Numbered from the stretch's first letter, positions 16,019-24,602 are shown. The stretch: 64,000 nt of DNA from an uncultured Bacteroidales bacterium (GCA_902779845.1 CACZCZ010000009.1:1-64000), one strand, 5' to 3'. Notes: generated from the sequence alone by a model not told the origin. Translations and numbers: made by a program.

Positions 16019-17554
16019 TTGAAGCAGTTCCTTCAAATCCATCCTGCCGACACAGTGGCTGTGGCCCTGCAGGATCTTCCTGGCATCCCCGCAGGCCATA
16101 AGTTTGCCCTTCGCGACATTGCAGAGGGTGAGGATGTTATCAAGTATGGCAACCCCATCGGCCATGCCACGCGCCTTATCCGCAAAGGTGAGTTGGTGGA
16201 TCACCACAATATCGCCACCAATCTCAGTGGGACGATAGATTACGGAGGAGTGAAAAATGAAAGAATGAACAATGAACAATTCAATCATTCTTCACATTTC
16301 ACTTTTAATGGCTACCCTCGTCCCGACGGTCAGGTTGGTATCCGCAATGACATCTGGGTGATCCCCACCGTAGGTTGTGTCAATGGAATCTGTAAGCAGA
16401 TTGTGGAAAGGGCAGAAAAGGCCCTCTCCCAGCTCCCCCGTAATGGGGAGAGCCTCGCTCCGCTCGATAGCTGCGCACCAGCTACTCCCCTCCCTGACGG
16501 GAGGGGTCAGGGGGTGGGTCTGCATCATTTCCCCCATCCCTTTGGCTGCTCGCAACTCGGTGAGGACCATGAGGACACACGTAAGATTCTGCGGGATATG
16601 GTGTTGCACCCCAATGCCGGTGGCGTACTCGTCGTGGGCCTCGGTTGCGAGAACAACCAGCCGCGCGAGTTTGAGAAACTGCTAGGTGATTACGATCGTC
16701 AGCGCATCCGCTTCCTCGTCTCGCAGGAAGTGGAGGGCGACGAGGTGGAAGCGGGTGTGGAGATTGTCAAGGAACTCTATACCCAGGCGCAGTCCTTCAA
16801 GCGTGTACCCGTACCTATTTCAAAGTTGCGCATAGGTCTTAAATGCGGCGGCTCTGATGGGCTCTCCGGCATCACCGCCAACCCGCTGCTGGGCTGTTTC
16901 TCCGACTGGCTCTGTGCGCAGGGTGGAACCACCATCCTGACAGAGGTTCCTGAGATGTTCGGTGCAGAGCACCTGCTAATGAAGCGTGCCATCTCCGATG
17001 ACGTTCTGCAGGCCACCATCCGTCTCATCAACGACTTCAAAGAGTACTACCTCAGCCACGGCCAGCCCGTAGGCGAGAATCCTTCGCCCGGCAATAAAGC
17101 CGGCGGCATCTCAACTCTCGAAGAGAAGGCGCTTGGCTGTACGCAGAAGTCAGGCTCCTCGCCCGTCGTAGGAGTGCTGAAGTATGGGGAACGCCTTCAT
17201 TCTTCATTGAGCCCGTCGGGGCTATTCCTCCTCTGTGCTCCCGGCAACGACCTTGTGGCCTCAACAGCGTTGGCTGCTGCCGGCTGCCAGCTGGTCTTGT
17301 TCACCACGGGGCGCGGCACGCCCTTCTCCACGTTCGTCCCGACGTTGAAGGTTGCTACAAACAGCGGGCTGTACCGCCGTAAGCCCCATTGGATGGACTT
17401 CAATGCGGGCATTCTTCTGGATGATGTGCCGATGGAGGAACTTGTTAAGCGCTTTGCCGCTCTCATCCTCGATGTCGCCAACGGACAGCCGGTGAAGGCA
17501 GAACTTTCCGGTACACCCGAGTTCGCCATCTGGAAGAATGGCGTTACGCTGTGA
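16019..17554 (+). CDS. uxaA: Altronate dehydratase with two repeat-encoded inserts
   Basis: Iron-dependent enzyme turning D-altronate into 2-keto-3-deoxygluconate. It has 511 residues from a TTG start (MKQFLQIHPADTVAVALQDL). The N-terminal SAF-type domain is followed by the catalytic part with IPTVGCVNGI, GCSQLG (176-181), LGCENNQ, CGGSDGLSGITANP and NPSPGNKAGG. Compared with E. coli UxaA as I recall it, two stretches are foreign. About 78-97 (VKNERMNNEQFNHSSHFTF) in the inter-domain linker comes from an AAAGTGAAA-type tract. About 136-169 (with PLPDGRGQGVG) comes from paired G-rich elements just ahead of the conserved GCSQLG. Frame is kept. Whether the enzyme is active is open. It is the last gene of the operon. 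Confidence 0.9.
   Translation: MKQFLQIHPADTVAVALQDLPGIPAGHKFALRDIAEGEDVIKYGNPIGHATRLIRKGELVDHHNIATNLSGTIDYGGVKNERMNNEQFNHSSHFTFNGYPRPDGQVGIRNDIWVIPTVGCVNGICKQIVERAEKALSQLPRNGESLAPLDSCAPATPLPDGRGQGVGLHHFPHPFGCSQLGEDHEDTRKILRDMVLHPNAGGVLVVGLGCENNQPREFEKLLGDYDRQRIRFLVSQEVEGDEVEAGVEIVKELYTQAQSFKRVPVPISKLRIGLKCGGSDGLSGITANPLLGCFSDWLCAQGGTTILTEVPEMFGAEHLLMKRAISDDVLQATIRLINDFKEYYLSHGQPVGENPSPGNKAGGISTLEEKALGCTQKSGSSPVVGVLKYGERLHSSLSPSGLFLLCAPGNDLVASTALAAAGCQLVLFTTGRGTPFSTFVPTLKVATNSGLYRRKPHWMDFNAGILLDDVPMEELVKRFAALILDVANGQPVKAELSGTPEFAIWKNGVTL
16249..16311. repeat. AAAGTGAAA-type tract inside uxaA
   Basis: GTGAAAAATGAAAGAATGAA units followed by an inverted TTCTTCACATTTCACTTTT part. It is translated in frame as the linker between the SAF-like and catalytic parts of altronate dehydratase. 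Confidence 0.85.
16423..16523. repeat. G-rich palindromic element pair, copies G1 and G2, inside uxaA
   Basis: G1 (16423-16453) contains CTCCCCCGTAATGGGGAG. G2 (16485-16523) contains CTCCCCTCCCTGACGGGAGG then GGTCAGGGGGTGGGTCTGC. They are in opposite orientation with about 31 bases between them, the same head-to-head layout as B/C and D/E, but entirely within a coding frame. Confidence 0.9.
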
Positions 17555-17567
17555 TGACGAGAAACCG

Positions 17568-18926
17568 TTAAATGATGGGGAAACTCATACCGTTGATCTT
17601 GCGGTAGAAGTCGAGGGCATAGACATCTGTCATGCCTGAGATGTAGTCGAGGACAGCCATGAGGCGGTCGTAGAGACGAGGCGCACAAATCTGGTACTGT
17701 CGCGAGACGCGGTTGATGAGGAGTTGCGAGTAGGCGCGGTCAGGGTGCATCGCAGCCTCCACCATCAGGTCGATGAGGAAGGTCATGACGCGGAAACCGG
17801 CGAGCTCGATATCTACGACGTCCTTGGAGTGGTAGATATGTCCGTAGCTGGTGCGCGCACATGCTTCATAAGCCAGACGTGGCGTGTCGTCAATATGTTC
17901 GATGAGCGAACCTTCGAAACGACCATCAAGAATCTCCTGTTCGTGATCGACGAAGGCGCGGACACACTCGCCCTCCAGCATATTGATGACGCAGGAGCGG
18001 AGATAGACCACCTGCTCGTTGACATCATGAACGTCCAACTGCTGCAGGTTCTGCTTGATCTCATCGCGTCGCTTGGGAGAGAAGTATGCCAAGAGCAGCT
18101 CCTTGACATCCGCCGTTGACAGGATCTTCAACTTGTGGGCATCTTCAATATCCATGATCTCATAGCAGATGTCATCGGCAGCCTCTACGAGGTATGCCAG
18201 CGGGAAGCGGGCGTAGCAGAGTGTGCCTGGTGTGGACTCCCGGCGCAAGATTCCTAACTCATCGGCAATCTTCTGGTAGTCTTCACGTTCGGCATCAAAG
18301 AAGCCAAACTTTTGGTGGTCACCGGCGAGGTCGCTGCAGAAGGGATATTTCACGATGGAGGCCAGTGTGCTGTAGGTCATCACGAAGCCTCCGCGACGGC
18401 GACCGTTGAAGTGGTGGGTGAGCAGACGGAGGGCGTTGGCGTTGCCGTCGAAATGTGTGAGGTCGTTCCACTGCGTGGGTGTGAGGCTGTCGCCCGTGAC
18501 GGGGTCTTTGTAGGTCTGAAGCCAGCTGCCGTTGCCCTCGCTGAAATAGGTGGCGATGGCGCGCTCGCCGGAGTGTCCGAATGGCGGGTTGCCGAGGTCG
18601 TGGGCGAGGCAGGCGGCGCTGACGATGCTGCCGAGTTCGGTGAGGTGTGTGTCGCTCAGTTCAGGATGGCGTTCCAGCAGCAGGCGTGCGCTGTCGTTGC
18701 CCAGGGAGCGCCCTACGCTGGACACCTCCAGGCTGTGTGTCAGTCTGTTGTGGACGAAGATGGAGCCCGGGAGCGGGAACACCTGCGTCTTGTTCTGCAG
18801 ACGGCGGAAGGGTGCCGAGAAGATGAGGCGGTCATAGTCGCGCTGGAATTCAGTGCGGTCGTCGGGTTGCTGTTTATGGCTCTCCAGGCCAAAGCGCTTG
18901 CTGCTGAGAAGTTGGGACCAAATCAT
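17568..18926 (-). CDS. dgt: Deoxyguanosinetriphosphate triphosphohydrolase-like HD protein
   Basis: HD-domain dNTP triphosphohydrolase of 452 residues, releasing tripolyphosphate from dGTP or other dNTPs. Family signatures are RDYDRLIFSAPFRRLQNKTQ, HNRLTHSLEV and the HD motif AACLAHDLGNPPFGHSGE, followed by the histidine in HFDGNANALR. The ATG at 18926 is preferred over an upstream TTG. A -7 box (TACTTTTG, minus strand) is at 18984-18991. It converges on uxaA with only 13 bases between stops, and no separate terminator is seen. Probably a housekeeping gene unrelated to the sugar operon. Confidence 0.93.
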   Translation of the reverse strand: MIWSQLLSSKRFGLESHKQQPDDRTEFQRDYDRLIFSAPFRRLQNKTQVFPLPGSIFVHNRLTHSLEVSSVGRSLGNDSARLLLERHPELSDTHLTELGSIVSAACLAHDLGNPPFGHSGERAIATYFSEGNGSWLQTYKDPVTGDSLTPTQWNDLTHFDGNANALRLLTHHFNGRRRGGFVMTYSTLASIVKYPFCSDLAGDHQKFGFFDAEREDYQKIADELGILRRESTPGTLCYARFPLAYLVEAADDICYEIMDIEDAHKLKILSTADVKELLLAYFSPKRRDEIKQNLQQLDVHDVNEQVVYLRSCVINMLEGECVRAFVDHEQEILDGRFEGSLIEHIDDTPRLAYEACARTSYGHIYHSKDVVDIELAGFRVMTFLIDLMVEAAMHPDRAYSQLLINRVSRQYQICAPRLYDRLMAVLDYISGMTDVYALDFYRKINGMSFPII

Positions 18927-18983
18927 CGTGAAGTAATGATTCAATATTTAAGGGAAAAGTGCATATAGTGTTGTAAAACGATG

Positions 18984-18991
18984 CAAAAGTA
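18984..18991 (-). promoter_or_regulatory. Promoter -7 box (TACTTTTG) of dgt
   Basis: Exact TAnnTTTG match on the minus strand, 57 bases upstream of the dgt ATG. Confidence 0.65.
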
Positions 18992-19033
18992 ATTAAAAAT
19001 ATGATGAAAACACTTCATGAAAGAAAAAAAATG

Positions 19034-19041
19034 TACCTTTG
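19034..19041 (+). promoter_or_regulatory. Promoter -7 box (TACCTTTG) of the GH43-PL10 gene
   Basis: Exact TAnnTTTG match 47 bases upstream of the ATG at 19089. The initial transcribed GCGTCCGAAA is similar to the start after the dut box (GCGCCCGAAA) and the sufC box (GCACCCGAAA). Confidence 0.7.
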
Positions 19042-19088
19042 CGTCCGAAAAGTGGTAGTTACAACAAAAAACATTAGATACACGAATC

Positions 19089-21119
19089 ATGTCGGTGATG
19101 AAAAAGGTTGTTACAGCTATATGTCTTATCATGCTTGCCCTGCCGATAGCAGGGATGGCGCAACAGGGAGTCACGGAAAAGGATATGGGGGCGTACCTCT
19201 TCACCTACTTCAGCGACCCGACACACTCGCTCTTCATGGCTATCAGCTACGATGGCTACACGTTTACGCCCGTGAACGACGGAGCGCCCATCATCGCGGG
19301 CGACAGCATTGCCCAGCAACACGGCATCCGCGACCCGCACATCTACAGGGCACCCAATGGCAAGTTCTATATCGCCATGACAGATCTGCATGTCTTTGGT
19401 CGTGAGCGGGGTTATCGGACAACGCAGTGGGAGCGCCCCGAGAAGTACGGGTGGGGCAACAACCGCGGACTTGTACTCATGGCCTCCGACGACCTCATAC
19501 ACTGGACACACCACGTGGCCCGCATCGACCGTCTCTTTCCCGAACGTTTCGGCGAGTTAGGCTGTGCATGGGCACCGCAGACCATCTGGGACCCTGCCGT
19601 GGGAAAGCCTATGGTCTATTTCACCATCCGTCAGAAGCCCGGTGGCCGTACAAAAATGTACTACAGCTATGCCAACGAGTCGTTCACGCGTCTGGAGACG
19701 GAGCCGCAACTGCTCTTCGAGTACCCTGACACCACCATACAAGTGCTTGATGCCGACATCTGCCCGATGCCGGACGGGCGCTACTTCATGACCTACGTGG
19801 CCCAGGAGAATCCAGGGGGCATCAAGTACATGATCAGCGAGCGCATCAACCACTTCGACGACTACCATGCCGAGCAGATCGACGCTGAGCGCAGCGGGTG
19901 TGAGGCACCCAATATGTGGAAACGCATTGGTCAGGACAAATGGGTGCTGATGTACGACATCTACAGCGTGCGGCCCCATAACTTCGGTTTCGTGGAGACC
20001 TCCGATTTCAAGACATTCACGCCACTGGGACACTTCAACGAAGGGGTGATGAAGCTCACAAACTTCACCTCGCCCAAGCACGGCAGCGTTATCCACATCA
20101 CGAAGGCAGAAGCCGAGCGGCTGGAACGCTACTGGCGCGAGCAGCCGCACACGGCACAGCCCGTGCGAGTGCGGTCATCACAAGATAATCTGATCCTGCG
20201 CACGCGCGACAGCCTTTTCTTCAAGACCGACGAGGCCCGACGGATCGGCGACCAGCTGTTGCTCTTTCAGCGTGTCACGGGCGGTTGGCCCAAGAACATC
20301 AACATGGTGAAGCCGTTGACGGATGAGGAGGCCGAGGCCGTGCGGGTCAGCAAGTCGCGTCAGGATGACTCGACCATCGACAACCACGCGACCATCATGC
20401 AGATGGCGTTCCTGGCACGGCTCTTCCAGCAGACACGAGACGAGCGCTACAAGACAGCCTTTTGTCAGGCTGTGGAGTACCTGCTCAGCGGACAATATGA
20501 CAATGGCGGATGGCCGCAGTTCTGGCCGCAGAACAAAGGCTATCAGGTGCATATCACCTACAACGACGATGCCATGATGAATGTGATGAAGTTCCTGCGG
20601 GATGTGCTGCAACAGACATCCCCCTATGATGCAACATTAGTGGACGGACCTCTGCGACAGCGCTGTGAGCAAGCCTTCAACAAGGGCATCGATTGCATCC
20701 TGCGCACACAGATTGTAGTTGATGGCGAGCCCACTGTCTGGTGTCAGCAACACGACCATGAGACATTGCAACCCGCGAAGGCACGTGCCTATGAGTTGCC
20801 CTCGTTCGTCTCCCATGAGAGTGCCACCATCGTCGCCTTCCTGATGCAGCTCCCATCTCCCGATGAGCGCATCGTCCGTGCTGTCAATGGTGCTATGAGA
20901 TGGTTCGCAGCCCACCAGTTGAAAGCCGACCATCCGCTGTGGGCACGCTTCTACGACCTGCAGGAGGGCCTTCCGCTCTTCTGCGACCGCGACGGACAGC
21001 CTCGGCGCAACCTGCAGGACATCAGCTACGAACGCCGCAACGGCTACAGTTGGTATAGCAACAGTCCCGCTGCGCTGTTTGCGCCGTATGAGAAGTGGAA
21101 AGCCAGGAATCAGAGATGA
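19089..21119 (+). CDS. Exported two-domain enzyme: GH43-like propeller plus PL10 pectate lyase
   Basis: A 676-residue exported protein. The signal peptide is MKKVVTAICLIMLALPIAGMAQ; ATG 19098 is an alternative start. Residues about 30-350 have a five-bladed propeller pattern of GH43 type (IRDPHIYRAPNGKFYIAMTD, AWAPQTIWDP, and ending with a SPKHGSVIHIT strand). Residues about 375-670 match pectate lyase family 10, with GGWPKNINM, DDSTIDNHATIMQMAFLARL, DNGGWPQFWPQNKG, and YERRNGYSWY at the end. PL10 cleaves polygalacturonate by beta-elimination with calcium, and the GH43-like part may act on arabinan side chains. Substrates are inferred. It stands alone between dgt and dut with its own promoter. 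Confidence 0.87.
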   Translation: MSVMKKVVTAICLIMLALPIAGMAQQGVTEKDMGAYLFTYFSDPTHSLFMAISYDGYTFTPVNDGAPIIAGDSIAQQHGIRDPHIYRAPNGKFYIAMTDLHVFGRERGYRTTQWERPEKYGWGNNRGLVLMASDDLIHWTHHVARIDRLFPERFGELGCAWAPQTIWDPAVGKPMVYFTIRQKPGGRTKMYYSYANESFTRLETEPQLLFEYPDTTIQVLDADICPMPDGRYFMTYVAQENPGGIKYMISERINHFDDYHAEQIDAERSGCEAPNMWKRIGQDKWVLMYDIYSVRPHNFGFVETSDFKTFTPLGHFNEGVMKLTNFTSPKHGSVIHITKAEAERLERYWREQPHTAQPVRVRSSQDNLILRTRDSLFFKTDEARRIGDQLLLFQRVTGGWPKNINMVKPLTDEEAEAVRVSKSRQDDSTIDNHATIMQMAFLARLFQQTRDERYKTAFCQAVEYLLSGQYDNGGWPQFWPQNKGYQVHITYNDDAMMNVMKFLRDVLQQTSPYDATLVDGPLRQRCEQAFNKGIDCILRTQIVVDGEPTVWCQQHDHETLQPAKARAYELPSFVSHESATIVAFLMQLPSPDERIVRAVNGAMRWFAAHQLKADHPLWARFYDLQEGLPLFCDRDGQPRRNLQDISYERRNGYSWYSNSPAALFAPYEKWKARNQR

Positions 21120-21241
21120 CAGAGCTTAAAACGGGCGATTTCATCAGTGTCTGAAGCTAAAAGACGGACATCTCATGGCCAAAATGCTTGGCTTTTATTC
21201 ACTTTTTTATTTCTGTTGGCTTTAATCTCGTAGTTTTTATC

Positions 21242-21249
21242 TACCTTTG
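21242..21249 (+). promoter_or_regulatory. Promoter -7 box (TACCTTTG) of dut and following genes
   Basis: Exact TAnnTTTG match 23 bases before the dut ATG. Confidence 0.7.
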
Positions 21250-21272
21250 CGCCCGAAATAAGGAATAAGAAT

Positions 21273-21704
21273 ATGCAAATCCCTGTCATCAATCGTTCGC
21301 ATCACGCGCTGCCGCAATATGCGACATCCCAGTCTGCGGGTGTAGATCTGCGTGCAAATTTAGACAACCCCATCGTCATCGAACCGCTGGCGCGTGCCTT
21401 GGTGCCCACAGGCCTCTTCATTGCACTGCCTGCTGGGGTAGAGGCACAGGTGCGACCCCGTAGCGGTCTTGCCATCAAGCATGGTATCACCGTCTTGAAC
21501 TCACCTGGCACCATCGACGCAGACTATCGCGGTGAGATATGTGTCATTCTGGTGAACCTCAGCAATGAGCCCTTTACGGTGAACGATGGCGAACGCATCG
21601 CTCAGATGGTGATAGCACGCCATGAGCAGGCTGAATGGCAACTCACGGACTCGTTGGACGAAACGGAACGCGGCGCAGGTGGCTTTGGACATAGTGGAAT
21701 GTGA
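21273..21704 (+). CDS. dut: dUTP diphosphatase
   Basis: Trimeric dUTPase of 143 residues, hydrolysing dUTP to dUMP and pyrophosphate. The five conserved motifs are visible: [43 protein letters not shown] and the flexible C-terminal [10 protein letters not shown]. It is the first gene of a rightward group with a TPR lipoprotein, a DUF4292 protein and an EnvC-like protein, an order I recall as common in Bacteroidota. Confidence 0.97.
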   Translation: MQIPVINRSHHALPQYATSQSAGVDLRANLDNPIVIEPLARALVPTGLFIALPAGVEAQVRPRSGLAIKHGITVLNSPGTIDADYRGEICVILVNLSNEPFTVNDGERIAQMVIARHEQAEWQLTDSLDETERGAGGFGHSGM

Positions 21705-21740
21705 TGGGGAGGGCCTCGCAAGGCGAGAGCCTGAGCGTTT

Positions 21741-21790
21741 ATAGTTCAAAGTTTAAAGTTCAAAGTTCAAAGTTTCAAGGGGTTTAAAAG
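21741..21790. repeat. Simple tract GTTTAAAGTTCAAAGTTCAAA
   Basis: Tandem AAAGTT(C/T)A units fill the spacer between dut and the TPR gene and reach its GTG start; the AAAAGTGAAAGTAAAAG that follows is already coding. Confidence 0.75.
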
Positions 21791-23598
21791 TGAAAGTAAA
21801 AGAGTTTTTTTTCTTGCTTTTCACTTTGGTGCTGTGCAGTTGTGGCAGTTCCAAAAGGAGTACCGCGTTGTCCGACGCGGTGCCGCAGCGCGTGGTGAAT
21901 GCTGCGCGCGAAGCGTTGTCTGAGGGCGACCGCCAGCGACTGGAGTACTACTACCTGGAAGCTTCGAAGCAGAAGATGCTGGGGAACCACGCAGCAGCGT
22001 ATGAGTTGTATCGCTACTGCCTGGACATTTGCCCCGATGCCCCCGAGGTGCTCTTCGACTTAGCACTTTACCACCTGGGAATGCGCGAGGACTCCCTGGC
22101 ACTGCAGCGTCTGCAGCGTGCCACGGAGCTGGACCCACGGAACACTTACTATCGTGAGATACTGGCCAGCTACTATCTGGATCACAATAAGACGAAGGAG
22201 GCGTTGGCACAACTCGAGGATATGGCGATGCTGACGCCCAAACGCTCCGATGTGCTCGGACAGCTGACACGTCTCTATATCGCACAGGACCGCTTAGCAG
22301 AAGCCATACACACGCTGAACCGCATTGAGTTGTTGGAGGGTAAGATGGCCAATGTGAGCTACCAGAAGTTTGCGCTCTACAAGGAGTTGGGCCAGGAGAA
22401 GAAGGCCTTCGCTGAGCTGGAGAGCCTGTGCAAGGAGTACCCCCATGAGATGAGCTACCGCCTGGCCATAGGCAATCAGTTGATGGCCGTTGACCGCCTG
22501 ACCGAGGCACAGAAGGTCTATGAGCAGGTGCGGAAGATAGACCCCGATAATGCAAGCCTGAAACTGTCGATGCTGGAATACTATCATCGCACGGGGGCTG
22601 ACTCGCTGTTTACGGGTCTGCGCGACTCGCTGCTTTATGCCACTGCGACGCCGTCGGAGGTGCGCACCACACTGCTGCGCGACATGGTGACGGGTGAGAT
22701 GCAGAACGATAGCGTGGGGCGTCCGCGTGTGATGGCGACGCTCGACAGCCTCGACCACCTCTTCCCCAAGGACTTGGATATCCTGCAGCTGCGCGCTGCC
22801 TATTTCGCCACCTACGACAAGAGCAACGACTCAGCCTTTGTGGAGGTGATGGACAGGGTCATCGACCTGGAGCCCGAGAATACGCAGGCGCTGTTCTTCC
22901 TGATTCAGTACTATGGTCAGCGGCAGGACTTCGTGCGGCTGGAGAACCTGTGCCGTCGTGGCGTGCTGACGCATCCCGAGGAGCTACCTTGCCACTACTA
23001 CCTGGGCATCGCCTGCTACCAACAAGACAAGAAGACCGAGGCGCTGCAGGCTTTCAGCGAGGGCATCCGACAGAAGAAGCCCGACAGCCGTCCGGAGATG
23101 GTGTCGGACCTCTATGGCATCATGGGCGACCTGCTGCATGAGATGGGGCGCCAGCAAGAGTGCTTTGCCGCTTATGACTCCTGCCTCGTTTATCAGGATG
23201 ACAATGCCAGTTGCCTGAACAACTACGCCTATTATCTGTCACTGCAGGACAAGGATTTAGACCGTGCCGAGGAGATGAGCTACCGTTCCATCCGCCTGCA
23301 ACCCGACAACAAGACATTCCTGGACACCTACGCATGGATTCTCTTCATGAAGGGACGCTACGGCGAGGCGCAGGCATATATGAATAAGGTGTGTCCTCCC
23401 GAGGCGGATGACTCCTTGCTACTTAGCGACCCCTATATTGGTGGCGTCGTGCTGGAACATGCAGGTGACATCGCTGCCATGAACGACCTCCCCGATCAGG
23501 CCCTCCGCTTCTGGCAGTTGGCAGAGAAAGCGGGCGGCGACGGCATTACCGCCGTGCTGCCCAAGAAGATAAAACTCAAGAAGTATGTGAAGGAGTAA
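21790..23598 (+). CDS. TPR-repeat lipoprotein
   Basis: Predicted lipoprotein of 602 residues with GTG start. The signal peptide is MKVKEFFFLLFTLVLCSC with the lipobox cysteine at about 18. It is built of tetratricopeptide repeats along most of its length, for example AAAYELYRYCLDICPDAPEV, SLALQRLQRATELDPRNTYY, and a late DNASCLNNYAYYLSL / PDNKTFLDTYAWILFMKGRY pair. TPR proteins are scaffolds; in this neighbourhood (before DUF4292 and EnvC-like) an envelope role is likely. No catalytic domain is seen. Confidence 0.88.
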   Translation: MKVKEFFFLLFTLVLCSCGSSKRSTALSDAVPQRVVNAAREALSEGDRQRLEYYYLEASKQKMLGNHAAAYELYRYCLDICPDAPEVLFDLALYHLGMREDSLALQRLQRATELDPRNTYYREILASYYLDHNKTKEALAQLEDMAMLTPKRSDVLGQLTRLYIAQDRLAEAIHTLNRIELLEGKMANVSYQKFALYKELGQEKKAFAELESLCKEYPHEMSYRLAIGNQLMAVDRLTEAQKVYEQVRKIDPDNASLKLSMLEYYHRTGADSLFTGLRDSLLYATATPSEVRTTLLRDMVTGEMQNDSVGRPRVMATLDSLDHLFPKDLDILQLRAAYFATYDKSNDSAFVEVMDRVIDLEPENTQALFFLIQYYGQRQDFVRLENLCRRGVLTHPEELPCHYYLGIACYQQDKKTEALQAFSEGIRQKKPDSRPEMVSDLYGIMGDLLHEMGRQQECFAAYDSCLVYQDDNASCLNNYAYYLSLQDKDLDRAEEMSYRSIRLQPDNKTFLDTYAWILFMKGRYGEAQAYMNKVCPPEADDSLLLSDPYIGGVVLEHAGDIAAMNDLPDQALRFWQLAEKAGGDGITAVLPKKIKLKKYVKE

Positions 23599-23681
23599 AA
23601 AAGTGAAAAATGAAGGAGTGAAGAGTGAAAAATGCTTCGAAATAACGAAATAAAGTTATAACGAAATAACGTAAAATAGAA
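23598..23681. repeat. Simple tracts GTGAAAAATGAAGGAGTGAA and CGAAATAACG
   Basis: The spacer between the TPR and DUF4292 genes has an AAGTGAAAAATG tract followed by repeated CGAAATAA / GTTATAACG units. No promoter box is seen, so co-transcription is likely. Confidence 0.75.
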
Positions 23682-23684
23682 AAA

Positions 23685-24593
23685 ATGAAAATATTAATGC
23701 AGAAATATGGCTTCCTGGCATTGCTCATGGTGGCTATGCTCGTGGCTGGTTGCCGCTCCAGTCGCAAGGCTGCGAAGGAGGCAGAAGGAACGGAAGTAAC
23801 AACGTCTGTTGACGGCGTTACCACGACAGTGCCCGAGGTGACAACGTTGAAGGCCAGCAAGCAATCTTCGACAGCCGTGACTAAGGTGGCAGAGAACCGG
23901 CAGAGTGTGCGCGGCATTCGTTCCAAACTGAATGTGGCGTTGCTGAGTGGTTCGCAGATGTCCGCAGGCGGCACACTGAAGATGAAGCGTGACGAGATCA
24001 TCCAGATCTCCTTGTCTGCTGTCCTGGGAATGGTGGAGGTGGGACGTCTGGAGATGACGCCCGAGTACTTGCTCATCCAGGACCGCATCAACCATCAGTA
24101 CATGAAAGCCCTGTGGCACGGCATCCCTCATCTTGGTGCCGCCGGCATCAATTTCTACACCTTCCAGAGTTTGTTCTGGGACGAGCTCTTCGTGCCTGGC
24201 AAGATGGCGCCTGATGCCTCGGATTTCGAGACCAAGAAGCAGGGTGACGACTATGTGATGACCCTCGCCGGCAGCGCTGACAGCGATGCCATGCTGAAGT
24301 TCCTGGTTGAGGTAGCAACGGGACTGGTGCGCCAGACTTCTGTGAGCTCCACAAATGTCAACGCTGCTGTGGCGCTGGACTGGACCTACAGCTCATGGAC
24401 GACGCTGGGTGGCAAGCCCTTTCCCACGCAGATGCAGATGGACCTCAACTCCAGCAACGGCCTGACATCGGCGCGCTTCACACTGTCGCGGCCACAGGTC
24501 GATGAGACAATGGGTGACATCCGCACTACCATCGACACCAACCGCTACGAACAGGTGAATATCTACCGACTTCTCAACCGCCTTTTCAAATAA
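23685..24593 (+). CDS. DUF4292 family lipoprotein
   Basis: Predicted lipoprotein of 302 residues. The signal sequence is MQKYGFLALLMVAMLVAGC with the lipobox cysteine near residue 23. The DUF4292 pattern is a LolA/LolB-like half barrel with KLNVALLSGSQMSAGGTLKM, IIQISLSAVLGMVEVGRLEM and MTPEYLLIQDRINHQYMKA. The function is unproven; the fold suggests binding of lipid or lipoprotein in the periplasm. It lies 10 bp before the EnvC-like gene, and the same trio occurs in other Bacteroidota as I recall. Confidence 0.85.
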   Translation: MKILMQKYGFLALLMVAMLVAGCRSSRKAAKEAEGTEVTTSVDGVTTTVPEVTTLKASKQSSTAVTKVAENRQSVRGIRSKLNVALLSGSQMSAGGTLKMKRDEIIQISLSAVLGMVEVGRLEMTPEYLLIQDRINHQYMKALWHGIPHLGAAGINFYTFQSLFWDELFVPGKMAPDASDFETKKQGDDYVMTLAGSADSDAMLKFLVEVATGLVRQTSVSSTNVNAAVALDWTYSSWTTLGGKPFPTQMQMDLNSSNGLTSARFTLSRPQVDETMGDIRTTIDTNRYEQVNIYRLLNRLFK

Positions 24594-24602
24594 CAGCAGC
24601 CG

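Noticed and set aside
17080-17225. A third repeat insert in uxaA (NPSPGNKAGG to LSPSGL)
   Set aside because: E. coli UxaA as I recall it has nearly the same residues here, so this is native conserved sequence.
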